DNA from: Halichondria panicea
Taxonomy: Eukaryota > Porifera > Demospongiae > Suberitida > Halichondriidae
Assembly: GCF_963675165.1 (NCBI RefSeq)
Contig: NC_087386.1
Location: 5,963,566-6,027,565 of the forward strand
Direction of reading: 5' to 3'
Length of the DNA stretch: 64,000 nt
Shown here: one piece after another, positions 41,101-51,489 of the stretch
How the letters are laid out: each line of letters starts with the position of its first letter
Position numbering within the stretch: position 1 is the first letter of the stretch
Made by a program: the position numbers and the translations under genes
Notes under the pieces: generated by a model
Told to the model about the DNA's origin: nothing
Databases searched by the model: none
Seen by the model: the letters and a program-made list of their open reading frames with translations, nothing else

Positions 41101-44100
41101 GAGGACTTCTAAATCATGTAGAAACTTCCTAAACAGTGTCTAAGCATTTTAGATCATAGCAACCATGAGTATTTAGCCAATCAGATTTGAATGTTCTTAT
41201 CTAATCTTTGCTACATGATTTTCTAAGTGAAGTACATGATTTTCTATTGAAGTACATGATTTTCTATTGAAGTACATGATTTACTAAATTGGATAGAACA
41301 TTTCCTCTAACCAATCAGATTGCAGTATTTATGACAAACATGGATCTAATTATATATACAGTATGTGTATGTGTACCGTATTACTTGAATGTTTGCGAGC
41401 ATGCTATTTTGCTATTTTTGAGCCTTTACACGAATAAAATCAGTACCAGCTAGTACTTGTATGGCATCATGGCCTTGCCAGAATGCAAAGGTTAGATCGT
41501 AAAATCTGCTGATTTGGAATATTCACAAAGGTTTTTTCACCAGCAAAATATTCTAGTATAGTATGTATGTAATACAGTATGTGTGTGTTGTGTGTTACAG
41601 GTCTTGGACGGCACACCATCGCAAGATCCAGTCAAAGTTGGAGGGTCAAGTGACATCGCAATCTAACTACCAGCCATGTGATCATCCCGGTGTGTCATGT
41701 GACAGCAACTGCTCCTGTGTCTCCTCAAGGAACTTCTGTGAGAAGTTCTGTAGATGCAGTCAAGAGTGTCCCAACAGGTACACACTGTTATATTCTGTTA
41801 TAGAGTGATTTTTCTGAATATGGGCCTGTTTTGATAGCTAACTTTGAGTTAGGATTGTGCATTTTCACAATTAGAATATAGCCCTTTGATATACCTGTAT
41901 CTACGTACAACTGCAGGTTCCCTGGATGCCGTTGCCGTGGCTCCTGCTCCACTAAACACTGTCCTTGCTTCCTGGCCGTGAGAGAATGTGATCCAGACTT
42001 GTGTAACCTTTGTGGAGCGGGTGCGCAGTAGAATATAACCCCCCCCCCAATGTTGTAGAATAATGACAATAATTATCATGTCTGTGATGTAATAGGGGTG
42101 TGGTCAAAAATGTGGGAGTGGCCAAAAAAATTGCACTCACGCGTGCCCAAATCCCCCCTAACTTTTAATCCTACATGAAACCCTGCCTGGTTGATCCTTT
42201 AGACAAGACCCCACGAAATATACTGAGTTAGCATGTGCAATAAAAAAAGCAGTTAAACCCATATTTTGCTAAATTACATTCGCATGGAGGTATAGACTAT
42301 AAATGTATATTGCTATCTTTAACATGGAGGTTTGACCATAGCACATTGGTTGGTACCTTTAACATGGAAGTTGGGCCATATGATGTACCTTTAGCATGGA
42401 GGTACGAAATATGCTGAGTTAGCATGTACAATAAAAAGCAGTTAAACCCATATTTTGCTAAATTACATTCGCATGGAGGTATAGACTATAAATGTATATT
42501 GCTATCTTTAAAGGTAGCGACACTATGGCCAAACCTCCATGCTAAAGATAGCAATATACATTTATAGTCTATACCTCCATGCGAATGTAATATAGCAAAA
42601 TATGGGTTTAACTGCTTTTTATTGTAATCAATATAGCATACATTTGTATTTCGTACCTCCATGCTAAATAAAGGCAATAAAATTATAATTATGGCCAAAC
42701 CTCACATGCTAAACATAGTCAATTATGTATTGCCTTTAGCATAGAAGTACGAAATATGCATGTGCAATAAAAAGCAGTTAAATCCACATTACATTCGCAT
42801 GGAGGTGGTATAGGCATATTGCTATCTTTAACATGGAGGTTTGACCATAACATTGCTAACATGGAGGTTTGTTTTACTTCCTTGGAATTATCAATTAGCA
42901 GAAAATGCTCAGAGCCTATATATGGTGTGGTCCCACTGTGTATACACTTGGACAGTGGTTGGGGTTAATGTTTTCTCTAATAAACGTTTGCATTTCAAGT
43001 GAGGTGAAAAGGTTTACTAAAGAGTGCTCATCTCTCCTCAGGTGATGGTCTTACTGTGGGCTCTGCTGGCTACAGTGGCTGCAGCTGCAAGAATGTGTCC
43101 ATCCAGCGTGGTCTCAGCAAGCACTTGTTACTGGCTCCCTCGGATGTGGCAGGGTGGGGCATCTTCCTCAAGGACAGAGTTCAGAAGAATGCTTTCCTCA
43201 GTGAATATTGTGGAGAGGTTAGTCAGTTAGTGTGCACAGTATGTGAAGGGTGACCTTTGTATTATCCATTATCCTTGTTGCCCTCTACGTGTATGTACTT
43301 CGTGCGTTGAACTTGATTACAAAAATATGTAATGTAAAAAGACATAGTCACTGTGTGTGAGCTCTTTCTCTTTGTCTTTGTTGCCAGGTCATCTCTCAGG
43401 AAGAGGCAGACAGACGAGGGAAGGTCTATGACAAGTACATGTGCAGCTTCTTGTTCAACCTTAATCACGGTATGCCCCCCCCTTAATCACGGTATGCCCC
43501 CCCCTTAATCACGGTATGCCCCCCCCCCTTAATCATGGTATGCCCCCCCCCTTAATCATGGTATGCCCCCCCTTAATCACGGTATGCCCCCCCCCCCCTT
43601 AATCACGGTATGCCCCCCCCCTTAATCATGGTATGCCCCCCCCCTTAATCACGGTATGCCCCCCCCCTTAATCACGGTATGCCCCCCCCCTTAATCACGG
43701 TATGCCCCCCCCTTAATCATGGTATGCCCCCCCCTTAATCACGGTATGCCCCCCCCCTTAATCACGGTATGCCCCCCCCTTAATCATGGTATGCCCCCCC
43801 CCTTAATCATGGTATGCCCCCCCCCTTAATCACGGTATGCCCTTGCATCGATCAGTGAAGCATGTAATGAAGTTGGTTTAATAATAACTACACACAGTCA
43901 GCGCTACCGTATCCCGCGCCTCGAGGCATAACTAATGAAAACACCACTCCCCCCCCTTGTAATTAGTTCTCCTAATGATTGCAGCTACAGTGTACTGTCA
44001 GTATTATACACATATCCACTGTATACCTAATGTCACTGTGTGTTGTGCTGACTCAACAGATTATGTGGTGGACGCAACTCGCAAAGGCAACAAGATCCGT

Positions 44101-44530
44101 TTTGCCAACCATTCAATTAACCCAAACTGCTTTGCTAAAGTTATAATGGTGAGTGGTGACCACAGGATTGGCATCTTTGCCAAGAGGAACATAGAGTCTG
44201 GGGAGGAGCTCTTCTTTGACTATCGGTAAGAGCACTTTACTGTACCCATTTAATAATTATTAAACTGGTAATAGGTGGTTTTTTTCAGAATCAGGCCTGT
44301 TTTGATAGCTAACTTTGATTGTCTGTCACTCTAGTTGGGATTGTCCATTTTCACTTTTGAAAGATGCATTTTGATGCTCTTTAGTACTTCTATCTAATGT
44401 GTGTCCAAATCTTCTGTTTCTGAAGAAAAAGCGTAAGCTATTTGTAAGTGTGATTGTGTGTGTACTTGTATGCAGATATGGACCGACTGAGCAGCTCAAG
44501 TACGTGGGCATTGAGAGAGAAGCACTCTAG
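35135..44530 (+). CDS. EZH2: EZH histone H3K27 methyltransferase, complete copy
   Basis: EZH is the catalytic subunit of Polycomb repressive complex 2. I read twelve exons: 35135-35176 ([14 protein letters not shown]), 35237-35468, 35525-about 35894 ([32 protein letters not shown]), 36181-36311 (SANT-like), 36551-36737 ([12 protein letters not shown], the MCSS cysteines), 40562-40992 (second [19 protein letters not shown]), and the CXC exons 41601-41777 and 41916-42020. The SET exons are 43042-43217 ([14 protein letters not shown]), 43388-43469 ([13 protein letters not shown]), 44060-44225 ([15 protein letters not shown]) and 44476-44530 (YVGIEREAL). The NHS catalytic core and CXC cysteines match human EZH2. 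The donor after exon 3 (CAAG/GTGGTC) is the least certain. The long intron 36738-40561 hosts an opposite-strand membrane protein gene, and the intron after 43469 a minisatellite carrying its own 5' splice site. Confidence 0.92.
36325..36512. mobile_element. MITE relic with CCGTATAGC-like right end, EZH intron 4
   Basis: The right end (aaatttacctgctatactgt) is a variant of the CCGTATAGCGGGTAA terminus. The interior repeats the 'cgtttagcgagtaact' and 'gcaatttaattttacgag' kind of sequence. The shortened duplicate copy is seen at about 45700-45748. Confidence 0.5.
36922..37055. mobile_element. TAGCCTC-ended MITE in EZH intron 5
   Basis: The left end (ctagcctcgttcccaggcct) continues as TACTTTTTC. 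The inverse of the right end (gaaaaagtaaggcctggttt) continues as GGGAA. The core is about 80 bp, and the duplicated unit lacks this insertion. Confidence 0.6.
37541..37692. mobile_element. MITE with ACAGGCTCTCCTTTTTC ends
   Basis: The left end acaggctctcctttttc is mirrored by gaaaaaggagagcctgt at the right. The interior repeats 'cgtatttatctcattgaacg' and 'cagtattttatcttattgaa'. It lies in EZH intron 5. Confidence 0.6.
37843..38113. mobile_element. probable MITE with TGAATCAGCCGCCC-like ends
   Basis: The left end (catgaattagccgcacctc) and the inverse of the right end (aagaatcagccgcccttcct) match imperfectly. The same end sequence (tctcatgaatcagccgccc) also appears near 8538, upstream of SMYD copy C. 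Confidence 0.5.
38257..39285 (-). CDS. multipass membrane protein nested in EZH intron, copy 1
   Basis: This single-exon frame of 342 codons lies on the strand opposite EZH, inside intron 36738-40561. I do not recognise the family. The likely start is either the first Met (39285) or the later one at 39228 ([14 protein letters not shown]). Five hydrophobic segments are visible: around residues 38-58 ([14 protein letters not shown]), 120-142 ([16 protein letters not shown]), 200-220, 245-270 ([16 protein letters not shown]) and 290-310. Between the first two lies a conserved block with [21 protein letters not shown] and IYIDTTQV. A Cys- and Asn-X-Ser/Thr-containing loop follows. The C terminus ends with ERQPLL, a dileucine-type sorting motif of the [DE]xxxL[LI] form, which suggests endosomal or lysosomal routing. 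A receptor or channel role would be a guess. Confidence 0.7.
   Translation of the reverse strand: MYIFQVFKVPLIPRFYLVKMGKLNLSYETYVMLDTGYGIPCVFLVALILFLVVIGCLWPCRRWGWADRKLVKVSNFGVNFLLRFAYAVFGPPQVVMTFEPARDITTNDIYIDTTQVHKFFASLVFGICAVIVCMFILVTTWNDFLFTITKSCTPNHDCFAFINESKAIFPIPVLIPVPITNCSEHFNSDVEINCFVFKCSFTSAMATFGGLLTATRYISIAVFKVQIWINSTLCNSNTCIGVAISFVFMILGILFFFGNLVFQILTEKFIAKTLANFVHRLTFSLCVMAMCSFPMLYYFRFRHLPRSRPNPPQTPASLEANRGTINETNDERQPLLSRAASV
41012..41142. mobile_element. foldback hairpin element in EZH intron
   Basis: Arms ttagacactgtttaggaag and cttcctaaacagtgtctaa enclose the paired 'catgatttagaagccc' and 'gacttctaaatcatg' blocks. The terminal tagacactgttt is identical to that of the element at 26748. 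The second EZH copy has a different foldback at the equivalent spot. Confidence 0.7.
41212..41287. repeat. short tandem repeat, about 21 bp x 3-4
   Basis: The unit is approximately gaagtacatgattttctatt, repeated three to four times in the EZH intron after 40992. Confidence 0.8.
42225..42870. repeat. CATGGAGGT-rich repeat array in EZH intron, with an inversion point
   Basis: The motif (A/G)CATGGAGGT recurs many times, separated by set phrases (tatagactataaatgtat, 'attgctatcttta', 'aaaaagcagttaaaccca'). Around 42510 the order flips to the reverse complement (acctccatgc), giving a palindrome centred on 'aggtagcgacactatgg'. Equivalent arrays flank the large palindrome in the second EZH copy (51490-51960 and 54893-55210). 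Confidence 0.8.
43460..43849. repeat. minisatellite of 17 units carrying the exon-10 5' splice site
   Basis: The unit is TTAATCACGGTATGCC followed by about 5-10 C, roughly 22-24 bp. The first unit is the real end of EZH exon 10 plus the start of its intron (TTAATCACG/GTATGC). I count 17 occurrences of TTAATCA(C/T)GGTATGCC, so there are up to 17 consecutive donor-like sites, six of them with CATG instead of CACG. The duplicate EZH has 7 units. Confidence 0.93.
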
Positions 44531-44761
44531 TCTAGTGGACACTAACATTGTGTGTGTGTGTGTGTGTGTGTTGGAGACATTCTGTTATCCTTTTCCTGTG
44601 TGATGACCTTTCTAAACTATTGCTATTAAATTGTTGACTTGTGATGATCTTTACTAATAATATTTAATCTTTACCTGTGATGACTGTGATGATCTTTACC
44701 AACTAGTAATAGTGTAAACACTGTACTAGAGGCTGAGCCAATTTGCATGTGTGTGTGAGCC

Positions 44762-45203
44762 ATGGAGTTGAATGCGATTGGCATTAAAAGACAACAGAAC
44801 TCGCTTCTCTTCGCGTCCCCTCCACTCCCTGTGGAGCATGTCATCTACTTCCAAGGAGATGTACAGGTAACGTGTATATAATGTTCTCAGGCACAATCAA
44901 TCCTTCCTCCCCACACAGAACACTCACAATGCTATGACTGCTCAACCACCAGAGGTGGCACAATGGCAAGAATGGTGTCTAGAGCATACTTGTACGATGC
45001 TGCAGTGTTCATTCCCTGCGGCGGCCGTGTGGATTGTCCGTCCTAGTCGAATGCTGCGTCAAATGTTTAGTTGCTTCCACAACTTTGTCCAGTCCTCGCT
45101 GATCGGTGTGCCTACCTACAACACGACGTATGGTTGTCTCCTCCAGTTAGAAGCCTTGCTCAAGGATGCAATACAGAATGCCATTCGAAAGGGCCACTTG
45201 GAT
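44762..45203 (+). pseudogene. C2orf69: C2orf69 homologue, 3'-truncated duplicate
   Basis: Exon 1 (44762-44866, MELNAIGIKRQQNS through YFQGDVQ) and the beginning of exon 2 (from 44919, NTHNAMTAQPPEVAQW through AIRKGHL) are nearly identical to the full gene at 56800. After codon GHLD, at about 45203, the sequence changes to EZH exon 3. The frame continues as [10 protein letters not shown] and stops at 45234-45236. The GxSxG nucleophile elbow and the C-terminal half are missing. It has the full gene's promoter region, so it may be transcribed as a short chimera. Confidence 0.85.
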
Positions 45204-45529
45204 ATGTCGTCCACTCTGGGAAACTTCCTAGTATAGGACGAAACAGTCCTGCATGCACAACATTCCTTATATGGGCGAGGAGGTCCTGGACAAAGACGAA
45301 GGATTTATAGAAGAACTGATCAGGAACTATGATGGAAAGATTCACGATGGTCGTGATGGAGGAGAGGTGTCAAGGTGGTCCCCCCATATAATAATGACGT
45401 TGGAGGAGAGGTGTCAAGGTGGTCCCCCCATATAATAATGACATAATGTGTATTATACATTCCTCTGTCTACCTTTATATCCTCCCTATAAAACAGTACC
45501 TCTGTTATGCACCATATCACCCCTCCCCT

Positions 45530-45647
45530 AGCCTCCTTCGCAGCCTCTCCTTTTTCTGTTCTTTGTCACACGGTCAATAAGATAAAATACGGTAAGAATT
45601 GGAGGAACAAAGAAAGAAAGAACGAAGGAAGGCCTGCGAAGGAGGCT
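45530..45647. mobile_element. TAGCCTC-ended MITE, 118 bp
   Basis: The left end tagcctccttcgcag and the right end ctgcgaaggaggcta are exact inverse copies. The interior resembles the element at 37541 (ctctcctttttctgttcttt). It lies in the truncated EZH copy where the first copy has an exon, so it is associated with that copy's decay. Confidence 0.75.
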
Positions 45648-46273
45648 ACCCCTCCCCCCCCATAAGACAATCACAGAGTGTGTATTAGTGATTTTTTATT
45701 TTGACGACCCTTACCTTGATTCGCCAAATTTACCCGCTTTACTGCACGTGTGTACTTGTAATCATTCCGTATATCATCTTCTTTAATTAGTCTGAGCATA
45801 AAGCCCTTATCGAGGACGGAGGCACTGAACTCGTACCAAACACTATTCTGTCGTCGCTGTTTCAAGTACGATTGTTTCTCCCACGGTTGGTACCCTGGCC
45901 CACCCTCTCCCACTCCCTGTCCCTCACAGTCGTCCCCTCGGAGGGAGCCCTGTGGACTACAATGCTTCCTGCACAAGGTCAGTCACTCGTGGCTAGCCGG
46001 GTATAATGTCATTACGTTAGCAACCTCACTGCAGTCGTTAAACCAAACTGTTATACGTAGCTTACTTTTTAAATTAGTCCCCCATGATATTCCTTCTACA
46101 AAATTATAATGTAACCATTTTTATATGTCTATAGTTTGTCTTAGCACGGTTTATTACTACATTTGAGTACCATAATTATTATAATATTATCATAATTACG
46201 TAAATTGTATCCCCAACAATGACACGCACAAAGACACTCACAGACACCTGTATATACCTGGTGTAGTATAGTA

Positions 46274-46517
46274 TACCGTATAGCACGAAATTTTTGAGGC
46301 ACTTATATTTCATGGATTGGCCTCTAAAAGCCATTTCGTTGCACAATGTTCGCGGAATGACTGCTTACCGGAAGCCACGCCTTTAAATCTTTGCATGCAT
46401 GTTATAGCAGGTAATTCTAATTAAAGAAGAATTTTCGTGGACTTAATTTTCGTGTAGAATTCTAACCCACAAAACCCGCGAAAATTAAGCCCCTCGAAAA
46501 CTTCGCGCTATACGGTA
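46274..46517. mobile_element. MITE, CCGTATAGCGCGAAA family, full length
   Basis: Ends taccgtatagcacgaaattt and (inverse of the right) taccgtatagcgcgaagttt form the TIRs, with TA at the edges. Internal blocks 'gaggcacttatattt' and 'cgcgaaaattaagcccctcg' are shared with the relic at 16035-16193. It is 244 bp long. Confidence 0.75.
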
Positions 46518-46613
46518 TTCTAATATACGTAACACAACACTTATAATTACAGCTGTCACACACTAGTCAGTTTAACTATAGCACAACTTATATATAATAG
46601 TTAGTCTCAGTTT

Positions 46614-47633
46614 TTAGACATTGTCCGCTCCCGAAAGCAGTGGTTGTCGTTCATCGTTAGAGTCATTAGTTGTCCCTCGGTTAGCCTCATGTGACCCATG
46701 TGCTAAATGCAGTCTAAGTCGATGGATTAAAAAAAACGACACAGGAGACAGAGATATCATCACTCCACAAATAGGAAACAATAATTGGTGTAAAGTGTTT
46801 GCAATATCATTAGCAATAAATGCCTCATTCTTGGTTCTTGGTGGTTGACTTAAAATACCCACCATAAAAAAAACACTTAATACGAAGAAACAACTAGAAA
46901 TTAGAAGTCTGATAACATAGTTTGAAATACGTAGTGTGCGATAAATCCAAAATTGTACCTTAAAAACGGCAATAGAAAGGTATCGAATGGCAGTCAGTAA
47001 TCCACCAAAAGTTGCCAAGGCCGATATGAATGAATATGTGAATACAAAGCAACTGATTTTAACATCATTAGAATAGTCACTGCAGTTTGTTATCGGTACT
47101 ATATAACTTAAAAACGCTGATCCATTATTAAAAGGTGATGATCCATTAATAAAAGCAAAACAGTCATGAGTCAGTGTACAAGAGTCAGTTATTGTGAATA
47201 AAAAGTCATTCCAAGCCGTTACCAAGATGAATATGTACACGGAGACTGCACCTGAACCTAACGCGAGTGATGCAAAGAATTTGGGCACTTGAGTTGTATC
47301 AATATAGATATCATCAGTTGTTACGTCTCTAGCAGGTTCAAAAGTCATTATCACTTGTGGAGGTCCGAACACAGCATTGGTAAACATTAAAGTCATGTCA
47401 ACTCCAAAGTTGCCTACCTTCACAAACATTCTGTTTGCCCATCCCCACCTTCGACAGCACGAGAGGCAAAGATAGACTATAAAAAACAAAGTATAAAGAA
47501 GTCCAATTACACATGGAATCCAGTATCCAGTATCCAGCATAACGTATGTCTGATAAGAAAGATTTAGCTTTCCCATCTTGACTAGATTGAACCTTGGAAT
47601 CAGAGGAACTTTAAATACTTGAGAAATGTACAA
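46614..47633 (-). CDS. multipass membrane protein nested in second EZH copy, copy 2
   Basis: This 339-codon single-exon frame sits at the duplicated position of the gene at 38257-39285, again antisense to EZH. The layout is conserved: [43 protein letters not shown], five hydrophobic segments, and a C-terminal ERQPLL sorting motif. Yet by eye I count about 28 differences in the first 100 residues after MGKL. They are clustered in the first membrane segment (VIGLLYTLFFIVYLCL against [16 protein letters not shown]) and in the loops. The surrounding EZH exons hardly differ, and the 3' flank is about 90% alike. The frame has stayed open despite this divergence, which argues for a used protein. The family is unrecognised. 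Confidence 0.7.
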   Translation of the reverse strand: MYISQVFKVPLIPRFNLVKMGKLNLSYQTYVMLDTGYWIPCVIGLLYTLFFIVYLCLSCCRRWGWANRMFVKVGNFGVDMTLMFTNAVFGPPQVIMTFEPARDVTTDDIYIDTTQVPKFFASLALGSGAVSVYIFILVTAWNDFLFTITDSCTLTHDCFAFINGSSPFNNGSAFLSYIVPITNCSDYSNDVKISCFVFTYSFISALATFGGLLTAIRYLSIAVFKVQFWIYRTLRISNYVIRLLISSCFFVLSVFFMVGILSQPPRTKNEAFIANDIANTLHQLLFPICGVMISLSPVSFFLIHRLRLHLAHGSHEANRGTTNDSNDERQPLLSGADNV

Positions 47634-47867
47634 GCTCTTGAAAAATACTATTAAAGATCAAGAGTATATAAGAAGTAAACTACTGGTAGACACATGACCA
47701 TATAATAATAATGACTACTGGTAGACACATGACCATATAATAATAATAATGAATGTGAACTACTGGTAGACACATGACCAGTAAGATGAATGTCATTAAC
47801 CCTTTCCCCGTTGAAGCCGTTATTTGACGGCCACTCTAGTGGTAGTTTTCAAAAAATTCGCTGTGCA

Positions 47868-48237
47868 CGCTGTGTTGGAGCTAGTCGAGCGCCGCCGCCC
47901 TCCTTGAAGGAGGTCGGGAATCAAGCCTATCCACAGTTTTGTTTTGACCTGTTACGCAATAGTATCACGAATATCATTCATTCTATGTGGGTGCTAGCCA
48001 ATAGCGATGAATATCATTTATTAAAGTGGGTCCTCGCCTCTCAGTCAATCCAACGTGTGCAAAATTCACACGTGGTACAGTTGAGTGGGTGTGATCAATC
48101 CCCTTGAGATACTGCAATCTGATTGGAGCTGGTGGAATTGTTGGAATTCCAACAACAGAACAAAACTGTGGATAGGCTTGATTCCCGACCTCCTTCCGGG
48201 CAACGGTAGAGGGCGGCGGCGCCCGACTATGTTGGAG
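47868..48237. mobile_element. 370-bp element with long inverted ends, unit 2 only
   Basis: The inverted arms share 'gcgccgccgccctc', 'aaggaggtcgggaatcaagc' and 'ctatccacagttttgtt'. The interior is about 180 bp without a gene. The first EZH unit has no such sequence at this position, so insertion followed the segmental duplication. Confidence 0.7.
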
Positions 48238-49719
48238 CATAGATGATACAGTATACTGACGTGGATGTGAAACGGCCTAGTATCCGGAGGGAATTACGGG
48301 AAATGTCTGAAGCTATCATAGTAACGAGCAGATTTTGTCAGAAACCCTGCAACTGTCATGTTTATATAGCAACCAGAGCGTAGTAAACAGTGTTCCGTGT
48401 CTGAAAACTGGTGAAAATGACCAGCACACATTGGTACTTGCATTGGGCTTGCAGGTAAGACTAGTTTCCCTAAGCTTACGAGTGAATATCATGTTGTAGT
48501 ACATATTTTCCTGTAAAAATACTTTGTGTGAGATTTTTGGCTGTGGACAGTAAATATTCAGGTTACCATTCAGTAGAAATACTTGCAGTACACTGTAAAC
48601 TACGAGGAGAATCTATGTTTGACAACTGTTATGAAAGCTTAAGTGCTGTACAAAGGCCTAAAAGCATGAGTTGGTTGCACTTTTTGTATTTCTAAACTGT
48701 TGAGCCTACTATGGACATCGATAGTGGATATGGTTTGGCATGTATCTTTCAAGAAATACACTTGGATCAGGCTTGTTGATTGTTGGGCTTAATGCTGACG
48801 TAATTTTTTTACCAATTACCAATTTCGTTCACAGTTTTTGTATGTTTTCAGTAGTTCGATTTCAGTAGTTAGACACTCTTCATTATGCTAAGATTGTGGC
48901 TTCAAATCATGTATGTACGTGTGGTTTCCCCGGCAAATTGAGTAATATTTCCTTGTAGTAACAATCGTGTTTATAGCTTGTTCACTAACAGAATGTGCTC
49001 CTGTTATCACTCATTTACTCGTGCCCTCGTGCTGTACAGCTAATACAGCTCTAGCCTCGATCCCAGGCCGCACTTCCCACTTCACTTCTTTCCTATGAAG
49101 GCCGGTGAAGGAGGCTAATACAGCTCAAGCTCGCGGGCAAGATCATAACTGCGATTTAATTCTTTCCCTATTCCTTAGTAGACCACATTTGATACAGCAA
49201 ATATAACAACAATAAGTCGAATGCAGTATTATTTTTATAAAAGGGCCCCTGTACTACTATTTTGATGCGTTACATTGCAGGTCAATTCTGAGAACCTAGC
49301 ATCACTGCTGACTCAGCACTCTGGTCCCAAAGGGAGGAGAGCTAACAAAGCGACCAATCAGATTGCAGCAAAGCCGACATGTGACTCCAGTGACGAATCA
49401 AGCTCAGAAGGTTTAGATGACGAGTGGTTAGCTGAAGGGTCAAAGGACAATCTTTCCACCACTGGCGGAGAGGGGTCATCAAAGGTCATTGTGGAGGAGG
49501 CAGTAAAAGAAAAGACTGAATGGAATGGCTCTGAAACGACATATTTTCGAATGCTTCATCCAATTTTTGTCAATAATTTCTGTGCCATAGCTGAACTACT
49601 ACGAACCAAGACTTGCCTCGAGGTGTTTGAGCATGCCCAGTGCGTTGCTATGGAGATGGGTCAGCCCAAAGATCGGCAACTGGCAGCGAAGAAAAAGAAG
49701 AAGAGTATGAGGTACGTAT

Positions 49720-50620
49720 AAGTTATAGTTATAACACGGGCACAAGGGATGTATGGAATATATTGCACTGAAGCACGAGGGCGTAAGCCCCGAGGGCTGA
49801 GTGCAATATATTCCATGCATCCCGAGTGCACGTGTAATAACTAGTTTATATCCCGAGGGCATAGCAACATAACACTGTCTTAGTAACACAATATAAACTG
49901 CACAAAAAGATGACAAAGACAACTCTAGACACAGCTCCATCTCTTCTCTCTCCTAGACGCCAGTATATGCAGCGTATAAGATTGGCATGACAGACAAATG
50001 GCTTGACACAAAATTGTTGGAGTTCCAACGCTGAAACCACTGCAAAACAGCCCCACACGTACCCCACTTCTGGTGCTGCAAAACAGCCCCACCCCTCTAC
50101 TGCTGCAAAGAAACAGCCCCACCCCATTTACTGCTGCGAAGAAACAGCCACACCCCACTGCACTATACTACTCAGTGTAACTGCTGCTTGAACAGCCCCC
50201 TCCACTAGCACTATCCTCGGTATCACAACCAAGCCAAAGAAGCTCGCCTCTACACTGCTGCAAAACAGCTCAAGCCCCCTGCAAAAAGAGCCGCTTCTAG
50301 TGCTATGATGAAGCCAGAATTGACAGTGCATCAAGAAGTGGAGGACTAGGTCTAGGATCACAGAATCTTCGAGCCTGGGACGATTTTAAAACCTGCATGG
50401 TTGCAAAGAAGAAACTCCAGCAGTGCTGAACATTCATGCATGGCTGGACTTACTTTGATACTTGTTATTTCTCATGATACAATATTTAATTTAATTATGC
50501 CAGAGGGGCGTTTTGTGGTCAGTGCAATATGACTTTTCAGCAGTGCAATATGACTTTTCAGCAGTGCAATATGCTTCATATTGCACTTGGCAACAACATA
50601 GCAACGGGATATAATTATAT
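49720..50620. mobile_element. foldback cluster and minisatellite in second EZH copy
   Basis: At 49725-49860 a hairpin has arms around 'ggaatatattgcact' and 'agtgcaatatattcc' and a tip 'cacgagggcgtaagccccga'. From about 50030 to 50200 a degenerate 30-bp repeat (tgctgcaaaacagccccacc) follows. Near 50520-50600 a 'cagtgcaatatgacttttca' unit repeats three times. Outer strings 'tatatcccg' and 'cgggatata' suggest one composite insertion. It is absent from the first copy. Confidence 0.6.
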
Positions 50621-51489
50621 ATACATTACTCGAATGTTTGCGAGCATGCTATTTTGATTTTTTTGAGCCCCTTTATACAAGAATACCAGCTAGTACTTGT
50701 ATGGCATCATGGTCCTTGCCAGAATGCAAAGGTTAGATCGCAAAATCTGCTGATTTGGCACATTCACAAAGGTTTTTTCACCAGTAAAATATTCTAGTAT
50801 AGTATGTACATGTATGTAATACAGTATGTGTGGGTGTGTGTTGTGTGTGCAGGTCTTGGACGGCACACCATCGCAAGATCCAGTCAAAGTTGGAGGGTCA
50901 AGTGACGTCGCAATCTAACTACCAGCCATGTGATCACCCCGGTGTGTCATGTGACAGCAACTGCTCCTGTGTCTCCTCAAGGAACTTCTGTGAGAAGTTC
51001 TGCAGATGCAGTCAAGAATGTCCCAACAGGTACACACTGTTATATTCTGTTATAGGGTGATTTTTCTGAATATGGGCCTGTTTTGATAGCTAACTTTGAG
51101 TTAGGATTGTGCATTTTCACAATTAGAATATAGCCCTTTGATATACCTGTATCTACGTACAACTATAGGTTCCCTGGTTGCCGTTGCCGTGGCTCCTGCT
51201 CCACTAAACACTGTCCTTGCTTCCTGGCCGTGAGAGAATGTGATCCAGACTTGTGTAACCTTTGTGGAGCGGGTGCGCAGTAGAATATAACCCCCCCCCC
51301 CAAATGTTGTAGAATAATGACAATAATTATCATGTCTGTGATGTAACTAGATCTAGTGTGATGTAATAGGGGTGTGGTCAAAAATGTAGGAGTGGCCAAA
51401 AAAATTGCACTCACGCGTGCCCAACTCCCCCCCCCCCCCAACTTTTAATCCTACATGAAACCCTGCCTGGTTGATCCTTTAGACAAGAC

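Noticed and set aside
43460-43849. CRISPR-like regular repeat array
   Set aside because: The units are direct tandem copies with only C-run spacers, inside a eukaryotic intron, and the first unit is the exon end. It is a minisatellite.
48240-48530. Possible exon ending CTTGCAG/GTAAGA upstream of the second EZH SANT exon
   Set aside because: It has a donor-like end, but no EZH similarity and no convincing acceptor. It was only considered as an alternative start exon for the truncated EZH.
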